64,000 nt of DNA, taken from Nageia nagi (lineage: Eukaryota; Pinophyta). The position numbers and the translations under genes are program-made. This document shows, in pieces, positions 38,296 to 53,200 of this stretch (positions within the stretch are counted from its first letter, which is position 1; every line of letters begins with the position of its first letter). A model generated the notes under the pieces. That model saw only the letters and a program-made list of their open reading frames with translations, was not told the origin of the DNA and did not search any database. The stretch lies in the NCBI GenBank assembly GCA_050084985.1, contig JBITNC010000001.1:100192001-100256000 (forward strand), in the 5' to 3' direction.

Positions 38296-41200
38296 GTTCA
38301 TTAGTTGTTATTACATATTTTTAAAAGCTTATATTTAAAAATGAACCCTTTCCAAATAAAAAAAAGGAAAGTTACTTTTTTTAAATAAAAAAACTACTGT
38401 AAAAAAATTGGTATGAGCATAGTTGTAAATGTGTTATTTTATAAAAAAACCTTTTAAAAATTTTTAAATAAAAAAAAAAATTGTTTTAAAAAAACAACAA
38501 ATAATAAAAAAGGGGCGGCCAAACCCATGGCCCCAACCCCCTATGGAAGAATGTCGCACCATCAGCGGCCACCCTACACCACCCCTTTATCATATTAAAA
38601 TATATGTATGGAGGGAAGAAAGAATGGAAGTTGTTCCATCCCAAGGAAAATCTAGAGGGTTAATGACTTTTTGGAACTTACAGAAATTCATAGGCGAAGT
38701 TCTTTCTTCATCTTTTAATTTGTTGTACTTGACATTGTTGATCAAAAAGATAGGAATCAAACTTCATACATTAGTAGTTTATGCTCCATGGTGAAACACC
38801 TCTTTTCTGCTCTTCTCGGTTTGGATTTGTCTTTCCACAACCTAATCATCATGTACTTGAGCTCATGGTTATTTGTCCCCTTGATGTTTTACAATCATAA
38901 ATGTTAGATTTCTAAAAGCATCAACAATATCCTTCATATTTCTCACTATGAGAGCAGAATTTGCAGTTTTGCTCACATGAGACCTTACCACAAATTTCAT
39001 ACCTTCCTTAACAAAGTGATATTCATTCTTCTTTACATAATATATCCTTATCAAACAAATAAGGACTACCCAACATTATTCCAGCAATCAATAGGTACAA
39101 CATCAAATTCAACCTCATCAATATAATCAACATTAATGGCGAACTTCAACTTGCATTGGTGTGTGACTTGCATCTTTGTCATTTTGCTCACCCAGCCAAG
39201 GGAATAAGGTCGTGAATGAGGATAAGTCTTCAGCTGCAACATCTACACCAAGTTTTATGAAATTCGATTCACTTGAGAACCAGGATCAACAAGTGCATCA
39301 ATCTTGGTCTTCTTATCTTGGACCTTGATGTAGAAAAGTTGCATTTTCTACTCCTCTTCTTCACCTTTTGACAATGAGCCACTAAGAACCATGCAATTAA
39401 CCATTTCATCAATATTTGAAGAATCTTCAACATCACAAATCCCTTGTTCCTCTACCGTTGGTCCTGCCTTGAGCCTTGACACTACCTTTTTCTCAGGTTT
39501 CTCCTTAAACCATTTGGGTCTAAATTTTATGTGTGTATACCAACACTTATCTTCCTCATACCATGTCTTCTTGCAGTTCAAGCATTGAATCTTCTTGTCA
39601 TCATTCTTCTCTGTTGTTGCATTAACCTAATCATTCTCTTGTGGCTTCTTCTTGGAGTCTTTCTGCTCACTTTTGGAAATCCCACGAGACTCCATGGGTT
39701 GTGCTTGAACACAAACTTGATCCAAATCTGAAGGATTAAAAAGCTAAATAGTATGGCAAAAATAACTCTGCAAACCTCCAATGTACATAAACAAAGTCTC
39801 TTGGCTTTTCAAGAAAACACCAATTAGTGCAACACTCTTTTTGAATTCAGTTGTGTATTCTTGGACATTTTGCCCCCTCTTGTCTAAAATGGAGCCACTC
39901 CATGGTCTAATTTTGTTGATGGCCGAGAGGATAAAACTGATTTTGTAGAAGCTCCTTGAAACACTAAATTCATCACCATTCTTGATGGCATCACAATATG
40001 CTTCCCATCAAACTAAAACATGCCCTTCCAATTTGAGAGTAGCTATCTGAATCTTGTCATTATTATCCTCAAATCTTTTGCACTCAAAAACATACATCCA
40101 TTTGTTTTAACCATTGATTTAACTTTTTGGCATTATTTCACCTCCAAAAGATTTGAGGTCAAATTTTACGTTTACTTTCAAAGAAAACTTTGGTGTTTGT
40201 TGTAAACTCTCTCCCAAATTTAATTCCTTTCTTGCATTGGTGGTATTTAACTGCAATTTCCGTGACCAAGTATTTGATCATTGTTTCCATGATTCCAATC
40301 TTCTTCTTCAACTCATCATTCTCCATGGCCATTTCTCTTTGCTTCCTCAACCAAATTCTAGAGCCAATCTTAGGGTTTGCCTCCACCAAATCGCTTTCAC
40401 TTCTCGATCTGGTCATAAACATAAAATAAGCACAACTATGCAACAGATTAATATATGCCCAGCAAGAATCTCAACAAGTTTTGCTACCACATTATCTGTA
40501 ATCACTAGAAGCCTATGGCTTATTTAGATCCTCAAATATTGTTTTTAAAAGATTTATTAACCACTATATTATCAATATTCCACGCCTTCAATCTTAAATG
40601 TAATGACCGTCCTGTAATTGCTCTTATAAAACAGTATTCATTCTACATTCAAGTAAATAAAATGAAGAACACATAATATATAATAGCTTCAAAAGTATTT
40701 AGACTTTATCCATTGCATAAGAACATTACATTCAACCAAGAGGAGGTTGCATTTTGTAACTCCCCGGTTTGCAATTCTTCCTACGCAACTAAAATCCACT
40801 TTCTATTGATTAAAAACGAAAGATGGTTGTTCTCCCTTTCACCTATCTTCTCTATGCATGGGCAATGCAAGAATTTGTTTTCTCTTTTTTTAATGAAGCA
40901 TCTGAAAGTCTTTTAATCAAAATGGATGCCTCTTGGACTTCTCACGACTGATCAACTTCCCAAACTGACTCCATAACACTTCAAACCTTTTCAACTTCTA
41001 TTAGACACATGGCATGGGCATTTACAATAGTTCAAGGTGAAGGTCAATAGTTTTGGACCTCAAACAATGATGTTGGGCCTTTAGAAGCTAACTAAACAAT
41101 GTCGGGACTTAACAATCTTCTCGGACCTTTTTTTGAGCATGACATCAGCGACAGGGTTCCCAGACCCAAGATCACCACTACTCGGATAACGCCTTCCCAG

Positions 41201-44200
41201 ATCCCAACAATGAATGACATCAGCAACAAAGTTCTCAAACCCTCGAAAAGCAAAAAGCAAGGGCTTCTCCACTAAATGCCAAGCCACTCTCGACTGATGA
41301 CACCAGCAAATGATTTTCCTCCACCTAGCAAGCAAAACCAATATATCACCCGACAAGCATTTCTCAAACCTGGTAAACAATACAAGGCAAAGATAAAACC
41401 CAGGAAGCATTTTCCAAACCTGAAAAAGCAATGCAAGGCACAATTGTTTCCCGAATTGTGTTTTCCCAAACTAGGGAGTTGTTTCTCGGACTGTGTTTTT
41501 TTTCGGACCTAACAACAATACAAGGTTTTATTCTTTATTGGTCCAATTCCGAATCATTAAAGATGTCAGAATAAAATGAAATTTTGTAATGATGTTGACT
41601 TTAGATTTGAAATTATTGGGTATAAACTTTGATAGAATTTTGATTATTATTAATTGTTAAAAAAGTAAATTGGGAAATGATTAGAAATGTGTCTTTGAAG
41701 AATATGGTGCAAAGGTGGTCTGATGTTTTCGGAGGATATTATGGATCAAAAATTGCCAAAATGTGATGAAATTTTGTGGCAATGTTGATTTTATGGTGAA
41801 AATGTTGTCTAAAGTTTGGAACAAATTTAAAAAGCTTTTAGGGTTCATAAGCATGAAAAACAAGTTTGCCTCGAAGGTGCCCCAGAGGTGAAGATGTTTG
41901 TATTTTATGGTTTTTATATAAAAATTATCAGAATTATATTTTTTTTTGTGGGAATGTTAAAAGGTGGAGGGTAATTGTGGAAAATGATAAATCTGGCTTT
42001 TTGTAAAATTGATAAAATATTATCGGATTTTCATGAAATTTCGCATGGATGATTTTTGTATGACAAGCTACATGCTTATAAAATTTGGTGAAAATCTGAC
42101 AAGTTTTAGGGGGGGTTTTGGGGCCAGAAAAGCTGTGCCTCGGAGGTGGTGACCCTTGATACAGCATACTCAACATATCAAGACACACTAATTCCTAACT
42201 ATGTTTTTCCTATTCATCTCATTGAATCTCACAACGATACAAAATTAACAAACTCAACCCCTTATCCTTCAACCCCTCAACCGTGTTCTTGAGTATATCC
42301 ATCAAAAACATTGTGTTTCCATGTAAACACTCAGGAAGTTCCTTCAACTTCAGATCTTCGTTATACTTAATATATATTATATCCTCCCCAAAACACCTCT
42401 TCCCAAACTCATCTGCATACTCTTTCCATAACACATAATGCACTCCGCCACCAGCCACAGGTAAACTAGAATAATTATGAACTGTGAACAGAATTCTCTT
42501 CATCCTTTCCCACATCTCACTGCAACTATACAAATAAGAAGAGCACACATAAAAGGATTCGGATGTGAAGCATATTGCAGCCAAATAGACTGATTGTGCC
42601 TGATGCTAGCCTGTGACCGGCTGAGTTTATGTTGGATATTTTAGATTTGATGGATATTTTAGATTACATATATGCTTCAGCTAATAAAACGAGGCATAAT
42701 CCACATTGTAGCAGTAACCTTACTCAGATTCTTCTAGATATGGAGCTTGTTCAGACATTTTGGATAAGTACAAAGGACCTCCTGTTTAGCATAGGAAAAG
42801 AGGGCCCTAAAGATACCCCCAACTGATTAAATCCAAAAAACAACTGATCAGGCTTCTATGGAGAATGTTCAAAAAAATTTATTGGTCTACATTTGCAGCT
42901 TATGTACTTGTTTCAAGAGAAAAAATTACTAAATATTTTACCAAAATAACATTATAAAGATCATAAATGCACATTACTCTTTCATTTAGCTGCATTAGTT
43001 GTAATTCTACGTTTGTTATATTTTTGTCAGTTTTGGTACTAACATGAACCAACAAGTAAATCAAAATATACAACAGGCTGTTTTATGAGAGAAGATTATT
43101 ATCTAAAAGGAGACTAATACTTTATAAGTTTATTGTGGCCATTATAACAATAATTAAGATATTGTTTTACATATGTTCGTACAATATAATATTTCTACTA
43201 GGATCAAATTCACTTTATCTCATGCAAGGCCCACAAAAAATACACATATATATTAACAGTAGAATTTCTGTGGTATAATTTTGGTTTTATAAAATGAGGA
43301 GAATTATGAATAAATAGTAATAGCAAGGAAGTATTTGGACTCTAATATAATTGCAATGTACCTGATACAATGCATGGCTGAGTTCTTGCCTTGCTGTATG
43401 CAACTGTTGCTCCAAAGAATAGTTTGACAACATTATAGCATCCCATTCCTAAAATCAAAAATACAACAAATTAATTTGCTTAGCTTGCTCCACATGTCCG
43501 TCTGAATATGAAAAAGCAACCGAATTCACCAAACAGAATCAACCCATGTGAAATTGTAGCGAACATAGTGATGCATCAAATGAGGAAGTGCATTATTAAA
43601 CACATAATAGTAGCCAAAAAGATTCAAGAGTATATAGATTGCTAAGTAGAGGAGGTTATCAGAATTTTAAAATTCATCTAAACGGGCAATCACCAAGGAT
43701 GCACTATTCAAACAGTGTATATGCTCAGCAAGATTTAGTCCTCAACATCAGTTGTTATGAACTCATATGTTGACAATAAAGATGCACCATAAAGCCTTCT
43801 CCATCATTGCGATCACAATACTTTTACAACTATTAATCAGATCAAGATCAATAAGAAGTTTCAAATGTCAATCAGAATGCAAAGTTTGTTTCTGATGTAA
43901 ACACAAAGGTGCAATGGCTTGAAAACTTTCAGGTGAACCTCACATGAACTTTAGTGAATTGTACATAAAAGTCAAAAAGACAAACAAACAACACCAAGAT
44001 AAACAAAGCCTGGTAGGGCAAATATTTTATATACACAATGAAATATGTGCAAAGACCTTAGAATTGAAGAATATCACTGTGGACAAAGCACGGACAGCAT
44101 ATCATGATTCCATTATCAGTCATTTCAGATCTGTGGCTGATCGATTACAAGCTTAAAGAACCAAGAAAAAACTATTCACTTTGCCTACCAAGATCTACTT

Positions 44201-47200
44201 GGATGCCGGCCTCACTCCACTTCAAATAGAGGAGCTGCGGAAAACTCGAGCTTTGGTAGTCGAAGCTAGGAGAGATAACAAATAGGCTGTTATCCGCAAT
44301 TGCAAGAGTCATTTGTGATATCCCCCCTTCTCAATGACACCAAGAGAATGCCCTTACAGTGCTCACTTCTACAATTTGGAAATGTAAAGGAATGATTTGG
44401 TCTTCTCCTGTATGTATCTCCGACATCATTCATCACACACACAATCCTATTTACTGAGACACATGAGAACAATGTTAAGGGCTTTTCCCCTTTCACAAAT
44501 ACACTTGGATGTTAGAATTTGTAATGTAATATTTCTCCTTTATGTAAATTCACTTAATACATAAAGTATTACTAGATACCTTAAAGTATTAAGGGAATAA
44601 AAATAAGAAAAGGATTAAAAATAGGTATGAAATTAAAAATAGGTAAAGGATTAAAAATAGAAAAAGAATTAATTATAAAGGGTTTTTTCCTATAAAAAAA
44701 GAAGAACCCTCGCCTTCTCTAGTTACACAATTATTATGTAAGTTTTGCTATAGGTATAGAGTGTGAGAGAGAGAAGAGATTTTATAAGAGAGGTCCTTGA
44801 AAATAAGATCTTAGTTAGTGGACGTACTCCCAAGGAGGGAGGAACCACTTTATATCTTGTGTTATTTGTGAGATTGGTTTGAATTATTGTGCTATAGTGT
44901 TGGTGTTGAAAGTGCCTTCTTGAGATCTTGGTAGATTAGAAGTTAATTCAGAAGGGGTTAATTTCTTCAAGTGGTATCAGAGCAATTCTTGAAGGCTCCT
45001 CTCCAACATCCTTTAAGGTCCATTCCTCTTCTCTCTCCATCTACTTTGGTAAGGTTAAAAGGGCTTGAAGGTATAATCTCCCTCCTACCTTGTTCATTGT
45101 CAAATTTTGCTTTATTACTAACCAATTTGTGATTATTTTATTATAAAAATTTATTTAGCAAAATTTGTTCAAAGTAGATATTATTGCCATATTTTTTGTT
45201 ATACTAACAAGTTAGTTCTATTTTTTAAGCTATTGCTATGCATCACTTTTACTAACAATAGTTTGTTAGTTGCAATTTTTTTAAAGTAAAAATGGTTAAT
45301 GTATAACAAGTAGATTTGCTTAAATTTAGCAATAATAAGTTATTATAGCTTAATTTGCAAGTTTCTACTCAGTGTAGAGATAGTTAAAAGTTTTGCAATT
45401 TTTTTTAACTATAATGTTATTATTGCAAAAACAAATTTACAATACTAATATGTTTATAAAAATAAAATTGCATGCAAATTACATGTATGCATTTTTTAAA
45501 TATTTTACATGCATGCATTTTTTAAATATTTTACATGCATGCATTTTTTAGAGAGCTTTATATTACATGCATGCATTTTTTAATATATTACATGCATGCA
45601 TTTTTTAAAAATAGAAATTACATGCATACATTTTTTAGAGAGATTTATATTACATGCATGTATTTTTTACAGAACTTTATATTATAAAAAAAAAATATTA
45701 TATATATATATATATAATTCATTTTCTTAAAAAATAGTATGAACTAAAGGTTGCATTAATTGCTATTTAAAATTTGAGTCTTTATTTGCTAAATTATATA
45801 TATATATAGTTCACTTTCTTAAAAAATAGCATGAACTAAAGGTTGCATTAATTGCTATTTAAAATTTGAGTCTTTATTTGCTAATTTTACCATAAGTGCA
45901 AGTTACTTTAAAGAATTTTTTACAAATAGCATACCTTTAAGTGGGAAATTAATTATACATGGATGGATTAATGTTAATTAATCATGCATAGATTAATGTT
46001 ATAATGCACGGATTAATTATGAATGCATGAATTAATGTCGTCTTAATGGATGTTTATTGCACACGTGGTTGGATAAAAAATTTAAATGCATGCTTTAATT
46101 TTTTGTCTTAGTGCATGTTTTTTGCTAAGTGTATAAATTTTTTAAATGCATGATTTAATATTTTGTCCTAATGCATGTGAATGGATAAAGTTTCCTTAAA
46201 TATTTTTGCTTTGTTTTTTGATGATAAATTGCAAATAAGAAATTATTTTAAGTCCATTTTTTAAGTAACAAGGGGGAGCATTCCTCATTTTTTATAATGA
46301 ACCTTTGTAAAGAGTTCCATTAGAGGTTGTGACAAAACCCATTGGACTCTTAGGCTCATTTGATGTTACTTAAAATTAATAAACTTTTATAAAAAGTTCC
46401 ATTAAAGGTTGTAACAAAACACATTGGACTCTTTGATTCATACTTATGAATGATGTGGGATGTAGTTTCATTTTCAAAGCACTTTGTTTGTTTTGCACTT
46501 TTACTTTATATGCAAAGTACGCAAACATTGAAAATTGCTTCCCCCTAAAATGAACACATCTGCACGTTTTTTCCGCAACATGACTTGTTGGGGGAGCCAT
46601 AAAGTGAAGATAAGACGGACTAGAGCCTTTTAATCTAACGATCCAAGTGGTGAAAAGTCTGTACTTCTTAATTGCCCCTATGTCCTCTGTTGGTCTAGAA
46701 TTTAACTCCATATAGGTGGACAGGCATGTGTGTACCGATACCACATGTCCGCCCGTCCATACAGGGATTATCCTGATAACCTAGAAGGCAAACTGAAAAC
46801 TTAATCAAGATAATTAATTTGGCCGATCCAACATATGTCGCAACCTTGGAAAATAACTAGTACTTCTCCTTATGAGAGTATATCGTTGCTCAAGGGGAAC
46901 TGGTTGAAGATTGGTAGGACCTGGGCTCCTTGCAGGCAACCAGGTGAAGGCCTAAATTTAGACAAGAAAACAAACCTCAACTTTTCCCTCTCTTCGGTTA
47001 TACTTGGTGACGAAAGTGTTGGATGTATGATTTTAATTCTTGATTACAATTAAGGAGTTGATTTGTTGATTAGTTCAAACATGTATTTGTATAATTAATG
47101 TTCTTAAATTCAACATGTATGCTTACATTGTTTATCTCTTTCATATTATTCAGTAACAATGGGAGACTCTTTTGCGCCCAAGCATATCTTGGATAGTTCC

Positions 47201-50200
47201 AACTGTGGTATTTGGGAACCAAGGATGAAGGCAGAACTTCAAGTGTGGAAACTTTGAATGATTGTCAACGAAAACCAAGTTGCTCCATCAGGGGAGAAGG
47301 AACTTGAGGCTTATAATACTAAGAATGAATTGGCAACTTCTATAATCTTTCGTGCAGTTTCAGATGAGATCATCCTCATGATATCTTCTTAAAACACTGC
47401 AAAAGAAACTTGAGATAAACTAAAGAGTATCTACCTTAGCACAAAATTTTCTAGGAGGTTCACCATTCTTCAGAAATTGCTTCAATCACGTCAAGAGGAA
47501 AATGAAAGTGTGACTATTTAATTGAATAAGGTTATAGACCTTAGGACCCACCTTGTGGAGTGTGGTTGCAATTGGATCAACAATCAATTTCTGACTTTCA
47601 TCATCCTTAAAAGCTCTTTGCTAAGTTTAGTCACTTTGTAATTGTTATTGAAACTAGGCTTGATGATGAAAAATAAGTGTTCTCCTTGGAAAATTTGTCA
47701 AGGCTTCTCTTGAAGGATGAAAAAACACTTAACAATAAAGTGTTGATCACCACTCCTAAGGAGCCATTTGTGGCACTTGGTCCAATGAAACCTCACTTAA
47801 AAAAGAACCATAACCAAAAAAAGGGTTCATATGCTCCTAAGAAGAACTTCAAGAAAGGTGGAAACAAGAAGAATTATGATCATGATAAGTCAAAGAAATC
47901 CAAAGCCAAATTTGATGGAAATTGTAATTTTTGTAAAATCTATGGTCATATAGAAGCTAATTGCTTCAGGAAAAAGAAAGGGCAAGGTGAAAAAGGATCT
48001 GAAAAACCAAAAAAATCTAATAAGAAGCATAAGAACAAGAATTATGCTTATGTTGTTGCCTTTTACTCCAAATCTCGCACTTTTTCAAATGATCGGATTG
48101 TTGATTCTAGATGCACTAATCACATGTGTTTTGAAAAAGATAAGTTTGAAAACTTTCATAAGTATAGAAAAGATGCAGTTGTGAAAGGTGATAACTCAGT
48201 CCTTGAAGTTCAAAGTGTTGGGAGTGTGTTGATACAAGAAAAGATTCTTGAGAATTTGTTTTATGTGCTTAAACTCACTATGAATCTTCTTTCCGTAATT
48301 CAAGTTGCAAGGAATAGTTACTCCTTTAAGTTTAACTCACACTCTTGGTGCATGAAAAAGGGTCTTGCCACTTTAGTGAAAGGTTCAATGAAAGATGACC
48401 TTTACATTGTGGATCAATCGTCAATAAAGATGTGCCTTGCAACTAATGTTTGCTCTAGAGGCAATCTTTGGCACCATCGACTAGACCACCTAAACCATAA
48501 GAACATTCAAGTTATGAAAGATCATGAACTTGTGGAAGGTTTGCCTAGAATATCACCTACAATTGGTCTTTGTGAGAAGTGCATTCTAGGTAAAATGAAT
48601 AGGCAAAAATTTTCAAAAGATAAGGCAACTAGAGCAACTCAACCTCTTCAACTTGTGCATACAGATTTGATGGGTCCATTTCCAACTAAGTCGTTTGGAG
48701 GAGCATCTTATGTCTTGACTTTTATTGATGACTTTAGTAGGATGACATTTGGTTATCTTATAGAGCACAAGGATCAAACCTTTGATAAGTTCAAAGATTT
48801 CAAAGCCTTGGTAGAAAATCAATTTGGATTCAAAATTAAAATGTTAAGATCTGATAATGGAGGTGAGTATAATAAAAATGAATTCAATGATTTTTGTACC
48901 AAGTATGGAATCAAAAGGCAATTTACTATCCCTTACATTCTTCAGCAGAATGGTGTAGCTGAAAGGAAGAATAGAACCCTTCAAGAAATGGCAAGATGTA
49001 TGTTGGGAGATCTTCCTAGCTTCTTATGGAGTGAAGCTGTAAATAATGCAATCTACATCTTAAATAGGTGTCCTACAAAAGCAATTGAAGGTAAAACTCC
49101 GCATGAGACATGGACAAGAAAGAAACCTAACATCTCTCACTTTAAGGTCTTTGGTTGTGATGCCTATGCCTTTGTTGTTCCAGAGAAAAGGAAGAAGATG
49201 GATAAGAGATCCGAAAAGTGTATCTTTGTGGGCTATGACAATCAGCATAGAGTCTACAGGCTATAACAACCTTCCTCAAGAGCAATCTTTGTGTCAAGGG
49301 ATGTAAAGTTCAATGAACTACCAGAAGAATCTGCGTCTTATGAGAACCTTGATGAGGGTGATGATTTTCTATTACACCTAATTGGTTGGATGTCAATGTG
49401 GATATGTCACCTAAGAAACAAAACTCTTCAACACAAAGGATAACAAGGAGTATGACCATTAATAAATCCTTATTTGCCACAATTGATAGCAAGAATGAGC
49501 CCTCATCCTCCAAAGATGCTTCAAAGCAAGAGTGATGGATAAATGCAATGAATGTGGAGTATGAGGCACTAATGAAGAATCAAACTTTGGATTTGGTTCC
49601 TTATCCTAATGAACGAAATGTTATTGGTAACAAATTCAATTAGAGAGATTGAGAAATACAAAGCAAGGTTAGTAGCTAAAGGTTTCGCTCAAAAATATGG
49701 AGTTGATTATGAAAAAATCTTTGCTCCAATGGCAAAAATGCCTACTGTCAAGGTAATCCTTGCTCTTTCAGTAGCTCAATGATGAAAAGTTTTACAACTT
49801 GATCTCAAGAGTGCTTTTATCAATGGTGACTTAGATGTGGAAATCTACATGAACCAACCAGAAGGGTTTGTTGTTGAAAGCAAAGAATCTTTTGTGTGCA
49901 AGTTAAAGAAGTCTTTGTATGGACTTAAGCAAGCACTTAGGGCCTGGTACAAAATGATTTCATGATACCTTGAGGACATTGGGTTTTCTAAATGCTTCTC
50001 TAACACAAATCTTTATGTGCTCAACTAAGGACAAGACTTGATCTTGATTCTTCTCTATGTGGATGATATGTTGATTGTAAGGAATAATATGGTCCTCATT
50101 CAAGATTGCATATCCAAACTTAAGGCAACTTTTGAAATGCCTAATCTTAATCTATTGCACTACTACCTTGGTATGCAAGTGTACTAATACAAAGATTGTA

Positions 50201-53200
50201 CTTACCTCAGTCAATCCAAGTATATCTCAGATATCTTGCAAAAGTTTGGAATGAAAGAGTGCAAGCATGCTGCAATCCCAGTCTCTCCCGGAATCACTTT
50301 GTCTCTTAGTTCCAACTCTCAGTTGGCAGATGCTACAGCTTTTAGACAACTAATTTATAATCTTCTTTATTTGACTATCTCTAGGCCAGATATTGCCTTT
50401 GCCATGAATTTGATGGCTCACTTTATGTAAAATCCATATGTTGAGCACTTCAATGCTGTTAAGCAAATTTTGAGGTATGTAGCGAGCACTAAGGATCTTG
50501 CTCTCAAGAATGACAAGTTGCCCTTGTTTGTTCTCTCAAGATTCTCATATTTTGATTATAGAGGAGATAGAGATGACAGGAAATCAACCTTTGGTTGTGT
50601 TTAGCATTGGTTCAGGTGCTATCTCTTGGGCTTCCAAGAAGCAGCCTACTACTACTCTCTCCACCACTAAGGTTGAATATTGTGTAATGTCATTTACAGC
50701 CTAAGAAGCCATTTGGTTGAGGCATCTTTTGAAAGAAATAAGATATGAACAAGTTCATCCATCTCAAATTTTTTCAGATAATCAATCAACTATTGCTTTG
50801 GCAAAGAATTCTATTATCCATCAGAGATCAAAGCATGTAGAAATCCAAGCCCACTTCATTAGAGAGAAGGTTTTGGATGGTCTTCTACACTTGCAATAAA
50901 ATCCATCAATCCTAAACTCTGCTGATTTGTTCACCAAGCCCCTTCCTGAAGCTCAATTCTATAAGCTTAGAGAGTCTATTGAGTTGGTGAAGTTGCCCTC
51001 AAAAAGAGAGTAAATGTTGAATTCTTGTTGAATCCATTGTAATTTCTTCCTTCTTAATAAAGTTGTTCAACTTTTATTTGGTTTGTATACTTTGTTTATA
51101 CATTCCTTTGTTTGGTAACTATAAGTATGGGTTTGGCATCTTAGTGACGACTTATAGTGTACCTCAAATCCAAGCACATTATATCAGGGAGAAAGTTCTT
51201 GATGCAACAACTGCAACTCTGTTCATCTGACTTTGTCTCTCCTGATTTATTCACTAGCCGCTTTAGAAACTTTGTTGCGTACACTTTGAAAGTTTCTTAT
51301 GGTAGTGAAGTTGCCCTCAAGGGGGAGTGAAGGTTGAAATCATTTTTTGTGATGACAACTTCATCCCTAGGAGGCTATTTTTTGTTATATAGTGTTGATC
51401 TAAATATACACTTTCATGGTTAATTCGCTTTGTGTGAGGAACTCATGGTACATTTTGTTTTTGTTATCACTATGTGAGGAATCGGTATGTGTTTGTTAGC
51501 ACTATTTGGTTATCCATATGTGAGTAACTTATATACGCGCATATACTTTTTGTTGTTGATCAACACATGTTTCTAATATACAGTAGATGACTATGAGTAT
51601 TGGCTTGGCATCTTTGTGATGACTTATAGTTCATCATTGATCAGTTTATGAATGGCATTACTTGGTTCATTTATCTTGTGATTGATATGAATGTTTATAT
51701 GATGCATCTAACTAATCTTGTTTATGAGCTACTTGTAGCTTGCAGGTTTCATCTTGAGAATGCAAGTTACTTCGGATGGGCAGGCTCATGAAGGCTCACA
51801 TGTCAACTTAGTGTTGATCAACTACACTTAAAATGAAACCAGTTGTGGTTAATGATTGCATTGTAAACCATTTTGTCAAATGGTATTGTAATGAATCTCA
51901 AACTAAGATCTTGCTTATTTCTCAATGATGTAAAAGTTTTCATGTCCGCTTGTATCTCTTTGGAGGAGAACTCTATCTTTCTCCTCTCTACGCTCTATCC
52001 CAATATTACATTTACAGGGAGTGTTAGAATTTGTAATGTAATATTGTGTAATATTTCTCCTTAATATAAATTCACTTAATACGTAAGTATCATTAGATAC
52101 CTTAAAGTATTAAGGGAATAAAAATAGGAGAAGGATTAAAAATAGGTACGAGATTAAAAATAGGTAAAGGATTAAAAATAGAAAAGGGATTAATTATAGA
52201 GTGGGTTTCTTCCTATAAAAAGAGAAAAATACTCCCCTTCTCTAGTTACACAATTATTATATAAGCTTTGCTATAGGTTTAGAGTGTGAGAGAGAAAAGA
52301 TTATGTAAGAGAGGTCCTTGAGAATAAGAAGATCTTAGTTAGTGGACGTACTCCCAAGGAGGGAGGAACTATTTTATATCTTGTGTTATTTGTGAGATTG
52401 ATTTGAGTTATTATGCTATAGTGTTGGTGTTGAAAGTGCCTTCTTGAGATCTTGGTAGATTAGAAGTTAATTCAAAAAGGGTTAATTTCTTCATTGGATT
52501 CTGCCTTCAGGCCCTCCACCAAGTAAGGTAGCTATGAGCATGCCATAGGAGGTGTAGCCTTCTTGGTGAATAAGTTGTTTCCTAGGTTGAGAGTTGAGGG
52601 TATTGATACCCATGCACATTACATTTGGATTTCCATTATGAGACCCCCACCTCTTCGAAGGATATTCATAGCAAGACGTTATTCTCCACCAACGTCATCA
52701 CACTACACCTTACAGGAAGATGGAGAATCTTTGTTCCTGGATCTCTTCCCTGAGATCTCTAGATATGTGGTGCAAGGGGATATTATGTTGGCAAGTGACT
52801 TTGGTGTCGAGACAGGGAGTCTTCAAACACAATGCTTTCATGAGCATGTCGATCCTCTTCACCTCCATGTCTTGGAGCATTAAGGGGAGCTCCAATGAGC
52901 ATTTGATTATATTATGCCTACCTTAGCTTACAAGAGATTTCTTCTTGAGCTTGGTGAGACCCACAATCTCGTCATCATGAATTGCATTGCTCAGTTTCCC
53001 CACTCCCATCACCACATTTGTTTTCCACAAGCGTGAGGATCCAATGTCGTTGACTACATCCTTCTAATCCCCTCACTTGTCTCCTACTACTAGACCTTTC
53101 TTCTTGCCCCATGTCTCCCCCAAGTTGACCATGTTCACCTAACCATCTCCCTCTTGCGTTCACCTCCCTCACCTATGACCCACCATCTTGCCCCATGCAT

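Larger units (their letters stand above)
35890..43361 (-). other. 7.5 kb PRP19 intron between exons 5 and 6
   Basis: Donor GTACAT at 43361, acceptor CAG at 35890. It holds an AT-rich degenerate repeat (about 36480-36850), a Copia leader fragment, a Ty3/gypsy remnant, a degenerate repeat (about 41080-41510) and a coding-like fragment at 42219-42605. The stretches 36850-37900 and 41520-42200 show nothing I can name. Confidence 0.85.
44984..47158 (+). other. untranslated leader of Copia B
   Basis: It carries an array of CATGCATG words (45479-45672), a 92-base tandem duplication (about 45709-45887) and a block (46300-46822) shared with the duplicated leader unit of A. It has no recognisable protein. 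Confidence 0.75.
44510..52493 (+). mobile_element. Copia LTR retrotransposon B (decayed, full length)
   Basis: 7,984 bp with LTRs of 460 and 472 bases, a perfect primer site, a 2.2 kb leader, gag-pol and a 1 kb 3' region. Same family as A. The LTRs differ by a roughly 10-base insertion and several substitutions, so it is fairly old but less decayed than A: a 529-codon piece of gag-integrase is still open. Confidence 0.95.

Noticed and set aside
46376-46744. 122-codon minus-strand frame in the Copia B leader
   Set aside because: Antisense to the element, in a leader block whose copies in A do not keep the frame open.
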